64,000 nt of DNA, taken from contig NZ_JALNTW010000020.1 in assembly GCF_023161665.1 (NCBI RefSeq), positions 1 through 64,000 on the forward strand, in the 5' to 3' direction. Each line of letters starts with the position of its first letter. The stretch's first letter is position 1. This stretch comes from Shewanella sp. 1CM18E. Lineage in GTDB: Bacteria > Pseudomonadota > Gammaproteobacteria > Enterobacterales > Shewanellaceae. A model generated the notes under the pieces. That model worked only from the letters and a program-made list of their open reading frames with translations, was not told the origin of the DNA and searched no databases. Shown piece by piece: positions 40,289 to 48,147 of this stretch. A program made the translations under genes and the position numbers.

Positions 40289-40316
40289 TTGATAATCATT
40301 ATCATTTAGGTATATT
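40289..40316 (+). promoter_or_regulatory. Fur box overlapping a sigma-70 promoter
   Basis: TGATAAT-C-ATTATCA (40290-40304) is a perfect 7-1-7 Fur inverted repeat. It covers a -35 TTGATA (40289-40294) and most of the 16-bp spacer before a -10 TATATT (40311-40316). Iron-loaded Fur would block this promoter directly. Confidence 0.85.
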
Positions 40317-40356
40317 GAACTTAATTCTTGCCCTTAATGCCCTTGGAGATAACATT

Positions 40357-40629
40357 ATGGCAACGCCAACTCGTCGGTTAAATATTAGTCTTCCTGAAGA
40401 CAAAATCGCCCAGTTGATCCAACAAGGTGTGCTCTGCGCAGCCGATTTTAAATGCTTAGACTCAGAAACCAAGCAAGCCGTATGGCAGCTTTGCCTTTGG
40501 AGCTGTGAAAAACGAATTCATTGTGACAAGCAGTGCCAGGAAAGCTGCAAGTCACTATGTGGCGAATCCCTAAATAGGGAATCACAGTGTAGTGAATCAA
40601 TGAATATTCTTACCTCTAAAATCGTATAA
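40357..40629 (+). CDS. Cysteine-rich 90-aa protein under Fur control
   Basis: A small protein starting MATPTRRLNISLPEDKIAQL, whose first part resembles a ribbon-helix-helix or short helical segment. A segment with nine cysteines follows (VLC, FKC, QLC, WSC, IHC, KQC, ESC, SLC, SQC). The ATG at 40357 has TTGGAG upstream; an earlier in-frame ATG lies inside the promoter region and is unlikely. I recognise no family with certainty. The Fur box and the number of Cys suggest iron, iron-sulfur or heme chemistry, but this is inference. It is monocistronic, followed by a strong hairpin. Confidence 0.75.
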   Translation: MATPTRRLNISLPEDKIAQLIQQGVLCAADFKCLDSETKQAVWQLCLWSCEKRIHCDKQCQESCKSLCGESLNRESQCSESMNILTSKIV

Positions 40630-40709
40630 GTTAAAGGCTTTTATCACTAGGGGCTTAATTCGTCACACAAGCCTATAAAACAAGCGTCACTTATCTAACG
40701 GGTAAAAAA

Positions 40710-40740
40710 GTGCTTTTACTTTGCTGTAAAGTAAAAGCAC
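40710..40740 (-). terminator. Perfect 13-bp hairpin after the cysteine-rich gene
   Basis: GTGCTTTTACTTT, loop GCTGT, AAAGTAAAAGCAC. Six T follow on the minus strand, none on the plus strand. It thus looks like a minus-strand terminator, although no minus-strand gene precedes it; it may stabilise the plus-strand mRNA end. Confidence 0.6.
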
Positions 40741-40824
40741 ATTATTGATATTGTTTTAAAAATTCCTGATTATCGCCAATCAGTATAAAATGAGCTTATA
40801 GCTAATTTTATATGACGCCGTTTT

Positions 40825-42117
40825 ATGCAACTACCACCTGTTATCCCGCTTTTTGATTCCATCGATTATATTCAGCTTGGTAATCCAATCGTCAATCAAC
40901 ACATCACCCAATTGAGCCTAGCCAAGCTTGATGAAGCTGGTTTGGTTTTTGAGCTGGCAACCGATTGGTTGTTCGAACAGAAATACAATGAAAATAACTA
41001 CAAGGCTTATCGCAGTGAATTAACCACGTTTTTACATTGGTGTTTTGATGTCGCCCAGCTCAACGTCAGCCAAGTCGGCCGCAAAGAAGTCGGCTTATAC
41101 GTGGACTATTGCCAGCATCCGCCGCAAGCGCTGATCGCTTATTTTAACGTGGCGCAATTTAAGCAAGATAAAGACAGCGGTGAAAGGGCGCCTAATCCTG
41201 TGTGGCTACCATTTCGTGGCAGTAAAACCGATGGCAAGACCAATCCTTATGTTCTCAGTGACAGTGCACTTAAAACCAAAGTGGCGATCTTATCCAGTTT
41301 CTTTAGTTATTTGATGAGCGAAGATTACTGCGAAAAAAACCCAGCGCAAATGTGGCTTAATAAAAGTCGGTTCTCTTCAAGCAGAAAGTATCGATTAAAT
41401 AGCGACGATGACAATCAACTGGCGTTCACTGAGTTGCAATGGTCTTACATTATGGCAACCGTTGAAAAGCTTGCCAAAGAGCAGCCCGATTTACATCAGC
41501 GAAGCTTGTTTTTAATTAAGCTTATTTACTCATGTTACTTACGCGTTTCAGAAGTGTCGGCAAGGGCGGGCTATTCACCGGTGATGAGCCAATTTAAACA
41601 CAACAGCCAAACCGGTATTTGGCGATTCCATATCCCTAAAAGTAAAGGCGGTAAGAGTAGAAGTGTGGCGATCTCTAAAGCATTGTTAGCAGCACTTGTT
41701 GATTACAGGCGTTACTTAAAGCTAAGTGATTACCCATCAGCAACTGAGCAACATCCGTTAATCGTCAGACAAAAAGCCGCAGGGCGCGGGCGCGATGCAG
41801 GCTTGATTAACGCTAACCTGGGAATACGTCAAATTCGCGAAGAAGTCGACAAAATCATTGAAAATGCAGCTAATGGTATCGAACGTGACGGCTTTGTGAG
41901 TGATGCCGAGCAAATGCGCAGCCTAAGTATTCATAATATTCGCCATACAGGCATTACCCATGACATCAATATTAATGGTAGACCGTTATCGCATGTGCAA
42001 GCCGATGCAGGCCATGAAAGTATCGATACCACCTCACAATATTTACACACCTCGCAAATCGAGCGGCATGAAAGTGCACAGAATAAGTCTTTTGATAGAT
42101 TGCAGGGGATTGAATGA
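40825..42117 (+). CDS. Tyrosine-type site-specific recombinase (lone)
   Basis: A 430-aa phage-integrase-family recombinase. The N-terminal core-binding domain spans about residues 35-170. The catalytic domain shows Arg in SCYLRVSEVSAR, Lys in KSKGGKSRSVAI, HNIRHTG with the HxxR pair, GHESIDTT and the nucleophilic Tyr in QYLHTS near the C-terminus. All catalytic residues are present, so it could be active. No excisionase, tRNA target or phage structural genes sit beside it. It marks the left side of the accessory region, 7 kb from dif. It is too long and divergent to be XerC or XerD. Confidence 0.9.
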   Translation: MQLPPVIPLFDSIDYIQLGNPIVNQHITQLSLAKLDEAGLVFELATDWLFEQKYNENNYKAYRSELTTFLHWCFDVAQLNVSQVGRKEVGLYVDYCQHPPQALIAYFNVAQFKQDKDSGERAPNPVWLPFRGSKTDGKTNPYVLSDSALKTKVAILSSFFSYLMSEDYCEKNPAQMWLNKSRFSSSRKYRLNSDDDNQLAFTELQWSYIMATVEKLAKEQPDLHQRSLFLIKLIYSCYLRVSEVSARAGYSPVMSQFKHNSQTGIWRFHIPKSKGGKSRSVAISKALLAALVDYRRYLKLSDYPSATEQHPLIVRQKAAGRGRDAGLINANLGIRQIREEVDKIIENAANGIERDGFVSDAEQMRSLSIHNIRHTGITHDININGRPLSHVQADAGHESIDTTSQYLHTSQIERHESAQNKSFDRLQGIE

Positions 42118-42270
42118 GAGTTTGATAGCTTTTATTCAAACATTGAATTGAACATAGCAATAAATACAAATTAGCACTGTGACATAGTCATAAAGCTTCT
42201 TCCCATGAAAAGATGCTCATGCAGGTTAAAGTCTGGCTGTCTATTGGTCAGCTTTGCTTCCGTGCTTTAG

Positions 42271-42330
42271 CAAGACGCCGTAAATATATCCCTATAGGCT
42301 CTACAAAATCGTCCCTGATTTAGAAGCTTG
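42271..42330. repeat. Dispersed 60-bp repeat, copy 2 (inverted)
   Basis: Inverse of bases 8-67 with two mismatches. It lies in the relic-rich spacer after the recombinase gene. Confidence 0.85.
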
Positions 42331-42357
42331 AACAGCACTTCTAGCAAAGCTTAAGTT

Positions 42358-42474
42358 TCACACTGTACTAGCGTGGGTATGTGTAATTACTCTTAAAAGC
42401 CGGCTATCAGCAATGCGATATACGATCTCTCCCATGTAAAGTCGGCGCGTTATGCTTTCGATAGCTTTAATGCC
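42358..42474 (-). pseudogene. Possible RelE/YoeB-type toxin fragment
   Basis: The minus strand encodes a 38-residue open segment ending at a stop, containing TRRLYMGEIVYRIADSRLL and then RVITHTH. This resembles the last strands of YoeB/RelE toxins (SRRI...HRLVYxIxDxxLLIxxCRxHY). No start, upstream toxin part or antitoxin is present. The similarity is by eye and short, so it may be chance. Confidence 0.3.
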
Positions 42475-42964
42475 TCCGTAGTTGCAGAAGAAACCGCAGA
42501 CGTAACCAACCCCAGTAAAGATCCACATTGATGAAAGCTACTGATCCGTAAAGGTCGCGCCCGTGGTTATTACCCATTTTTGCCTTAACGCAACGCCCTG
42601 CGGAATCGGATAAAACCGCCATGGCTATTAGTTAAGAGTTAATGCGACCTTATTCAGAACAGGGCGACTCAAACGTCTAATGAACAATAGAAAGTAAAAG
42701 AAGCCAGAAATATAAGTGAAAGATGGTCGCGAAAGAGCTAGATGCGCATGTGTCAGAGGTAACAGGACTCAAGCCGTTGGACTATGTTGAACGGGATAAT
42801 GTGACGGGGTAAGTTAGGAGGGGGGAATTAAAGCACTAAAAGTCAAATGGATTTAATGTAATACTAACTGTGATTAAAGTCTCACATTTTTCAACTTAAT
42901 CAGTGATTTAAGGTAAAACAATGCATACTCAAGTTGTATGATTTCACCTAACGTGAGGCTAAGA

Positions 42965-45046
42965 ATGATAAATATAACAATAGAGAATTGCAACAGCATT
43001 GACAGTGGCGAAATTAGTATCCGCCGAAACGCCTTGAATGTTAAATACGGAATAAATGGTACAGGGAAAAGTACCATAGCAAAAGCAATTCAATATAAAG
43101 TTAACTCCCCTGAGCAATTGATTAATCTGAAGCCTTTTAAACATGCTGATAGTAAGGAACAAGCGATATTGCCATCTGTAGATGGACTTGATGAAATTAA
43201 ATCTATTATGATTTTTGATGAAGACTTTATTAATAACTTCACTTTTAAAAAAGACGAAATAATTCAAAATAGTTTTTAGATCTTTATAAAGGATGATGAG
43301 TTTGAATTGCAGCCGAATAAAATTGAAGACTTTGTTAAAGGTATAAAAGCAGAGTTTGAACAAAATGAAGAACTTAAGACCGTAACTAGTGATTTGAGGA
43401 AATTAAGCGAAACCTTTGGTAAAAAACCTACTAAGCGCGGTATATCAAAAGCTAGTAAATTCTTTAAGTCACTATCGGAGGGAAATAAATTAAATAACAT
43501 TCCTGATGATGTATCACAATATACTAGTTTCATTACAAGCGAATCTAACACCCAATGGATAACATGGCAGGCAAAAGGGAATGACTTTTTAGATATTGAT
43601 GAATGTTGTCCATTTTGTGCGACTGAAATTATCGATAAAAAGGAAGACGTAAAAAAAATTGCAAGTACATATGAGCCTAAGCTATTCGAACATTTAGTTG
43701 GTATATTGGATACGATTGAAGTCTTAGGTGATTACTTCTCTGAACAATCACGGCAACAAATTATTTCTATAGTTCAAAATAAAACTGGGATTTCTAAAGA
43801 AGAAGAACTAACTTTAAAGCAAGTAAAGGAACAAATTGATTTATTATTGGATAAGTTGGCAGATTTGAACTCATTAAATTACATGAGCTTTACTGACAAT
43901 ATAAAGGTTATAGATAAAATATCAGAACTTGAAATAAACCTTGAACTAATTCCACATTTGAAGTCAGATAAAACACTTGGTGTAACAAGTGGGATAAATC
44001 AAGCTCTAAAAGATATAAAACAAGAAGTAATGAACCTTCAGATAAATGTTGGGAAGCAACGTAGTTATATTAATAAGTTAATGAATAGGTACAAAACTGA
44101 AATAAATCAGTTTCTTGAAAAAGCCGGTTATAGATATCAGGTGTTTTTCGATAGTGAAAACGAAAACTTCCCTATGAAGCTCAAGCATAAGGATTTAGAA
44201 ATTGGTATTCCCGAAGGTAGGCAACATTTAAGCTATGGTGAAAAAAATGCTTTCGCAATGCTTTTGTTTATGTATCAGTGCTTATCGCAAAAGCCTGACT
44301 TAATTGTACTAGATGACCCAATATCATCCTTTGATAAGAATAAGAAATACGCAATTATGAGAAAGTTGTTTGTGGAAAGTAACTCATTGAAAAACGCCAC
44401 AGTACTTATGCTTACTCATGATTTCGACCCAATAATTGACTTTTTCAAGATTATTCCGCTTGATGATAAAAATAAAGCACATCATATTTATAGTAAAGAA
44501 GGTCACTTAAAAGAGTTGTCAATCGAAAAGTCTGATGTACTTACTTTTATTGAGGTTTGTGATAAGAATATACAAAGAGACGTGAGCCCAATAATTAAGC
44601 TTATTTATCTTCGAAGAAAGCTAGATGCTATTAATGATAAAACTTCCGCCTATCATTTGATTTCAAATATTGCTCACAGGCGAAATGAACCGTTATATAA
44701 AGATTTGTCCCCAATGTCTGCTGAGGATGTGCAAGAGGGGATTAAACGAATATCATCAATAATAATAGATTTTGATTATCAGGCGTGTGTTAATATTGTG
44801 ACATCTGATGAGTTAATGATTGAACTATATGAGTTAGCTACTAACGATTATGAAAAGCTTCAAATATTTAGAATATTAACGGATGGTGTGAACCTAGATA
44901 ATAATTACCTTCAGAAATATATAAATGAAGTTTTCCATATAGAGAATGACAATATATCTCAACTGGATCCTAATAAGTATCATTTAGTTCCAGAGTTTGT
45001 AAATGAGGAATGTAATAAATATATAGAAGCACTAAAAACTCGTTAA
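42965..45046 (+). pseudogene. AAA_13/SMC-like ATPase interrupted by an in-frame amber codon
   Basis: A 694-codon frame, open throughout except for TAG at 43277-43279 (codon 105). Before the stop lies Walker A (GINGTGKSTIAKAI, residues about 29-42). After it come a long helical region containing a zinc-hook-like CCPFCATEI (about 211-219), the signature-like LSYGEKNAF (about 421) and Walker B LIVLDDPISSFDKN (about 444). The layout fits the AAA_13 group that includes RloC/PrrC-type and other defence-island ATPases. Apart from the TAG I see no other disruption. The ATG at 42965 follows GTGAGG. It is either a very recent pseudogene, a readthrough gene or a sequencing error. Its neighbours are a recombinase and relics. 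Confidence 0.75.
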
Positions 45047-45088
45047 CGGGTACATCTTCCTAAAAGACTTCATATCTTATATCAGACC

Positions 45089-45135
45089 ACGCCGTGAGGC
45101 GTCGTCTACTTAAAATGAAGCACGCTGTGAAGCGT
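45089..45135 (+). other. Two covarying GNRA-loop hairpins
   Basis: ACGCC-GTGA-GGCGT (45089-45102) and ACGCT-GTGA-AGCGT (45122-45135) share the loop and four of five base pairs. The fifth pair changes from C-G to T-A, keeping the pairing. They lie 25-70 bp before a small ORF. This looks like a structured RNA leader or a protein-binding array. Confidence 0.55.
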
Positions 45136-45159
45136 TAACCATCCTTTAGAGGAAACAAT

Positions 45160-45327
45160 ATGCTTAAAAATTATCTTCCAATCGTGGCAATCGCTGCGGG
45201 TGTTGTATATGCCGCCAATCGTATTCCATCGGTTGGCGTGTGCTCTAGGGGTTATACAATGGCTGGTGCTTTTCCGAATTCTAATTTTTCGGAACTCATT
45301 TTCCGAAACTCTTTTTCTTATGACTAA
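45160..45327 (+). CDS. Small hydrophobic protein (55 aa), possibly truncated
   Basis: A 55-codon ORF with a good ribosome site (AGAGGA, 7 bp before ATG) starting MLKNYLPIVAIAAGVVYAAN, which forms one membrane segment (about residues 5-20). The second half (from about residue 27) is Ser/Phe-rich and unlike a membrane protein, so the original gene may be cut there. I do not recognise it. Small membrane proteins of this shape occur in phages and mobile elements. Confidence 0.45.
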   Translation: MLKNYLPIVAIAAGVVYAANRIPSVGVCSRGYTMAGAFPNSNFSELIFRNSFSYD

Positions 45328-45509
45328 ACAGTTGTTTACTATTTCTGCAGTATGACATTCAGCTTAGCGGTGCTTTTCAAGCTAGTTAGCGATAATTACT
45401 TGTAATTCTTGTTTAGGTTTATGTTCAAAATCAGGTTCAGATTGTGGTAGCGTGTTTATGCTACAGGCAAGGGCATTTTGTTCAGCCTTTTACGTTTTGG
45501 AGTTCAGTA

Positions 45510-45790
45510 TTGGCAAAGGTTATATTGCAAGGTTTTATCATCGTAGCTGATTCAGACCTTGAGATAGTCAGTCGCGAATTGGTACCCATAAAAGCCTCAC
45601 CTTAAAGGAGGTTGGATGTATAACTTTTAGTGTGACACCTGACGAATCTAATCCTAATACGTTTAATGTTTACGAGGAATATGTAAATCAAACTGCTTTT
45701 GATAATCATCAAGCGAGAGTGAAATCATCTCAATGGGGCAAAATCACTAAAAATGTACAAAGACACTATAAAATTACACATTCTGACTAA
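45510..45790 (+). pseudogene. Frameshifted ABM-domain (antibiotic biosynthesis monooxygenase-like) gene
   Basis: The frame starting at TTG 45510 encodes AKVILQGFIIVADSDLEIV and breaks at about 45600. A second frame then continues EVGCITFSVTPDESNPNTF and ends at a TAA at 45788. Together they give the length and pattern of a small ABM-domain protein of about 95 aa (GCITF, YEEY, FDNHQ). The total length is not a multiple of three, consistent with one indel. It is probably a dead gene. Confidence 0.65.
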
Positions 45791-45838
45791 CCCCGCGTCT
45801 TAAAAGGGCGCTAGAAAGCCGTAATCAAAAGGAGTGAT

Positions 45839-46381
45839 ATGGACATAAGACAAGCAACTCAAAGTGATTTAGAACATTTTTTTACTTACCTTAATGATCA
45901 TTTGTCAGACAATGGTGTTGGCGATACCCACCTTTTTCAACCTATGTCTAAATCAGAATCATCTGTGAATGAAGCAATGAAATCACGTTTTTCTGAAGGC
46001 ATTAACACTGCAATGTACCAACAAGGCTGGCGACGTCTTTGGCTAGCATTCGATGAAAACAAAAAGATAGTAGGGCACATCGATATTAGAGCGCATGCAG
46101 AAAACCATACAACCCATAGAGTATTACTGGGAATGGGCGTTGATCGTTCAGTTCGAAAACGAGGGCTCGGCAAGCAATTAATCAACAAAATGCTAGAGTG
46201 GGTGGCTGCTCAACCTGTAATCGAGTTTGTTGATCTTTGGGTGCTTTCAAATAATATCGCGGCGCAAAAACTGTATATAAGCAGCGGATTTGAGAAGTGT
46301 GGTGAGATAAAAGACATGTTTAAAATAGACGGTAAGTCTTTATCTTATACTGTTATGTCCCGAGCATCTGTACTCGATTAA
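45839..46381 (+). CDS. GNAT-family N-acetyltransferase
   Basis: A 180-aa acetyl-CoA-dependent acetyltransferase of the RimI/GNAT fold. The acetyl-CoA-binding motif A is visible as MGVDRSVRKRGLGKQLINKM (residues about 99-118), with a preceding strand in KIVGHIDIRAH. The C-terminal segment has ALKLY-like AAQKLYISSGFEKCG. The substrate cannot be predicted. A ribosome site (AAAGGAG) lies before the ATG. It is the only intact gene between the ATPase pseudogene and dif. Confidence 0.88.
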   Translation: MDIRQATQSDLEHFFTYLNDHLSDNGVGDTHLFQPMSKSESSVNEAMKSRFSEGINTAMYQQGWRRLWLAFDENKKIVGHIDIRAHAENHTTHRVLLGMGVDRSVRKRGLGKQLINKMLEWVAAQPVIEFVDLWVLSNNIAAQKLYISSGFEKCGEIKDMFKIDGKSLSYTVMSRASVLD

Positions 46382-46836
46382 AGTTTATAAATGGCGATTA
46401 AAATGGAGTAGGGAACAGCAAGGTATACGGAGTTGATGAGTTAAGAGGTAAGAAGAACTATCGATACAAACTAATGAAAACAAGGTGAGCAGGGTGGTCA
46501 GATAGCCCCGAAACCTAGGGCATGGAGCAGATAGTTAACGTTCATAATGTTCGATACATATGCTCGCAATAAACAAAGATTATACCTTGTTGGTGTACAT
46601 AACTGACTGTTTATATGGGAATAGTTAAGATGGTTTTCAACTCCACCTCAGAATCTGAATCCTTAACCTTTTTCCAAATTAACCATCCTGTTTTAATCTT
46701 TTTTCTAAACTCAATACCTTAATCTAAGTAAGTAGCTACCTATATAAACTCAGTTTGTTGCTGTATAGATTGCTACTGGCTTCGGCTTTGACCTTGATTT
46801 TGTCTTTGCTCTGGTTATGGTTTTTGGATACCAGTT

Positions 46837-46864
46837 AATGCCGATAAGTGACATTATCGGCATT
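46837..46864. other. Perfect 11-6-11 palindrome
   Basis: AATGCCGATAA, centre GTGACA, TTATCGGCATT. The two 11-bp arms are perfect inverse copies. There is no T run on the plus strand, so it is not a normal terminator for the GNAT gene 456 bp upstream. The 11-6-11 geometry is that of Xer recombination sites, but the arms match dif only partly. Confidence 0.5.
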
Positions 46865-48048
46865 TGACTAAAAAGGGCTTTTTCAACCACGTATGCTTTG
46901 ACATTATTGTTTCGTAGCTATGTTGTTTGCTCATGTGCTTATGCATGATAATCACAGTTTTTATAACTATTTTTAGTAGTGTTTTTTGAGTTGGAACTGC
47001 ATTTAGACGCGGTATAAAGTCTATTAAAGTTAGATTGGATGGCGGCAGAACCGCCAGATTGTCGGCGTTTTCCTATATAAAATGTAAGCTCCTGAATTAA
47101 AGCCGGGCTTACTCACAATAGAAACAGCAACGACGCTAATCTTGACTCTAGTTATGTCGATAACTATTGCCAAGTTTACCTTGATACTGAATTGGCTTAG
47201 TTGGGTTTATGTTTGTTCCTGCAAATTGAGCCAATCGGAACGGTCCGACTAAGTCTGTGTTCCGCATCTAGAGCACTTTGACTAACACTTAGTATGATCA
47301 CTTAGAATGACCAATTAGAGCAAGCTAAGACCTAAAGGCTTGATAACGCATTCAACAAATTACAACTCTAGCTATTCTAGTTATCGAGCTTTAGCTACCG
47401 ACAAAAGACTAATAATCGAAGTTAATAAGATTCCAAGCTGATTTTGAAGAAATGATATGGCGCGCTGTGTGGCTACTTTTAAAGTTTGCCGAGCTTAGCT
47501 CATCAGATTTCACGTAGCGGACAGTTTAAATATTGGGTTTGGTGGTTGTTTTTGGGTGTTTTGACTTAAGTTAACTAATCACTGTGAACTTGAGTTATCA
47601 GGTCAAGTCTGCCTGTAAAACAGAGTTCGCCATTAAGTCGCATCATTTTAGGATGGTACCAGCTTGAAGACTTAAATTCGTACCATCAAAAATTCTACGT
47701 GCAACTGAATACGCCACGGATATTTGCTTAGCTCAGAATTGCATATTTAAACCTAGATAAAACTTCGATAGCGTTAATGAAAGCTTTGTATCGATGTACG
47801 TAACCAAACTCCGGTGACTCAGATTCTCAATTTGAATGACAGTTACCATATATAATGTTGAGCAACAAAACACTTAGCAACAAGGTTAAAGTGTTTGTTA
47901 GGATTGATAAGCAACTAACTCAATGAAGCGCAGCGACTGGATATTTACCAAGCTAGTGGCGAGTTTGGTAATAATCGATAAAGCGTTAATTGTTCAGAAA
48001 ACAAGTCAGCATATCCACTTATCGATGATTCAGATACTGTGCCATAGT

Positions 48049-48076
48049 TATGCGTACAATGTATATTATGTTAAAT
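48049..48076. other. dif: Chromosomal dif site (XerCD recombination site)
   Basis: XerC arm TATGCGTACAA, 6-bp centre TGTATA and XerD arm TTATGTTAAAT. The XerD arm and the centre are identical to E. coli dif, and the XerC arm matches at 7 of 11 positions (GGTGCGCATAA). This is the site where XerCD, activated by FtsK, resolves chromosome dimers at division. It places this window in the replication terminus. Confidence 0.9.
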
Positions 48077-48087
48077 ATGGTGTTTTA

Positions 48088-48122
48088 TAAAAAAGGCGCA
48101 GCTTATAATAAATAACTGCGCC
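48088..48122 (-). terminator. Terminator after the lipoprotein gene, next to dif
   Basis: On the minus strand GGCGCAG pairs with CTGCGCC around a 14-nt AT-rich loop, followed by six T. It lies 12 bp from dif. Confidence 0.85.
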
Positions 48123-48147
48123 TATATTGCATTGTATTCGATATATA

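Larger units (their letters stand above)
42118..42964. other. Accessory intergenic region with repeat and gene relics
   Basis: 847 bp with no intact gene. It contains the second copy of the 60-bp repeat (42271-42330), a fragment resembling a RelE/YoeB-type toxin C-terminus on the minus strand (42358-42474), and patchy sequence with many stop codons. The composition and breakdown suggest accumulated fragments of former mobile DNA. Confidence 0.55.
45047..45509. other. Accessory spacer with paired hairpins and a small ORF
   Basis: This stretch holds two covarying GTGA-loop hairpins (45089-45102, 45122-45135) and a 55-codon ORF (45160-45327). About 180 bp without a recognisable feature then lead up to the broken ABM gene. 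Confidence 0.5.
46382..48147. other. 1.8-kb gene-free stretch leading to dif
   Basis: No ORF above noise on either strand and no recognisable RNA gene. It contains several isolated palindromes: 46837-46864 (11-bp arms, 6-bp centre), 47040-47056 (TGGCGG and CCGCCA) and 47652-47687 (GATGGTAC and GTACCATC). It also holds the dif site at 48049-48076 and a terminator at 48088-48122. The sequence looks like eroded former coding or mobile DNA. Confidence 0.7.

Noticed and set aside
42179-42191. matS-like 13-mer GTGACATAGTCAT
   Set aside because: It differs at two positions from the matS consensus (GTGACRNYGTCAC), which is too weak for one site; no other copy was seen.
45047-45850. Integron attC sites around the small ORF, ABM and GNAT genes
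   Set aside because: The single-gene cassettes in a row looked integron-like, but I found no pair of conserved core sites (RYYYAAC and GTTRRRY) at the gene ends and no integron integrase.
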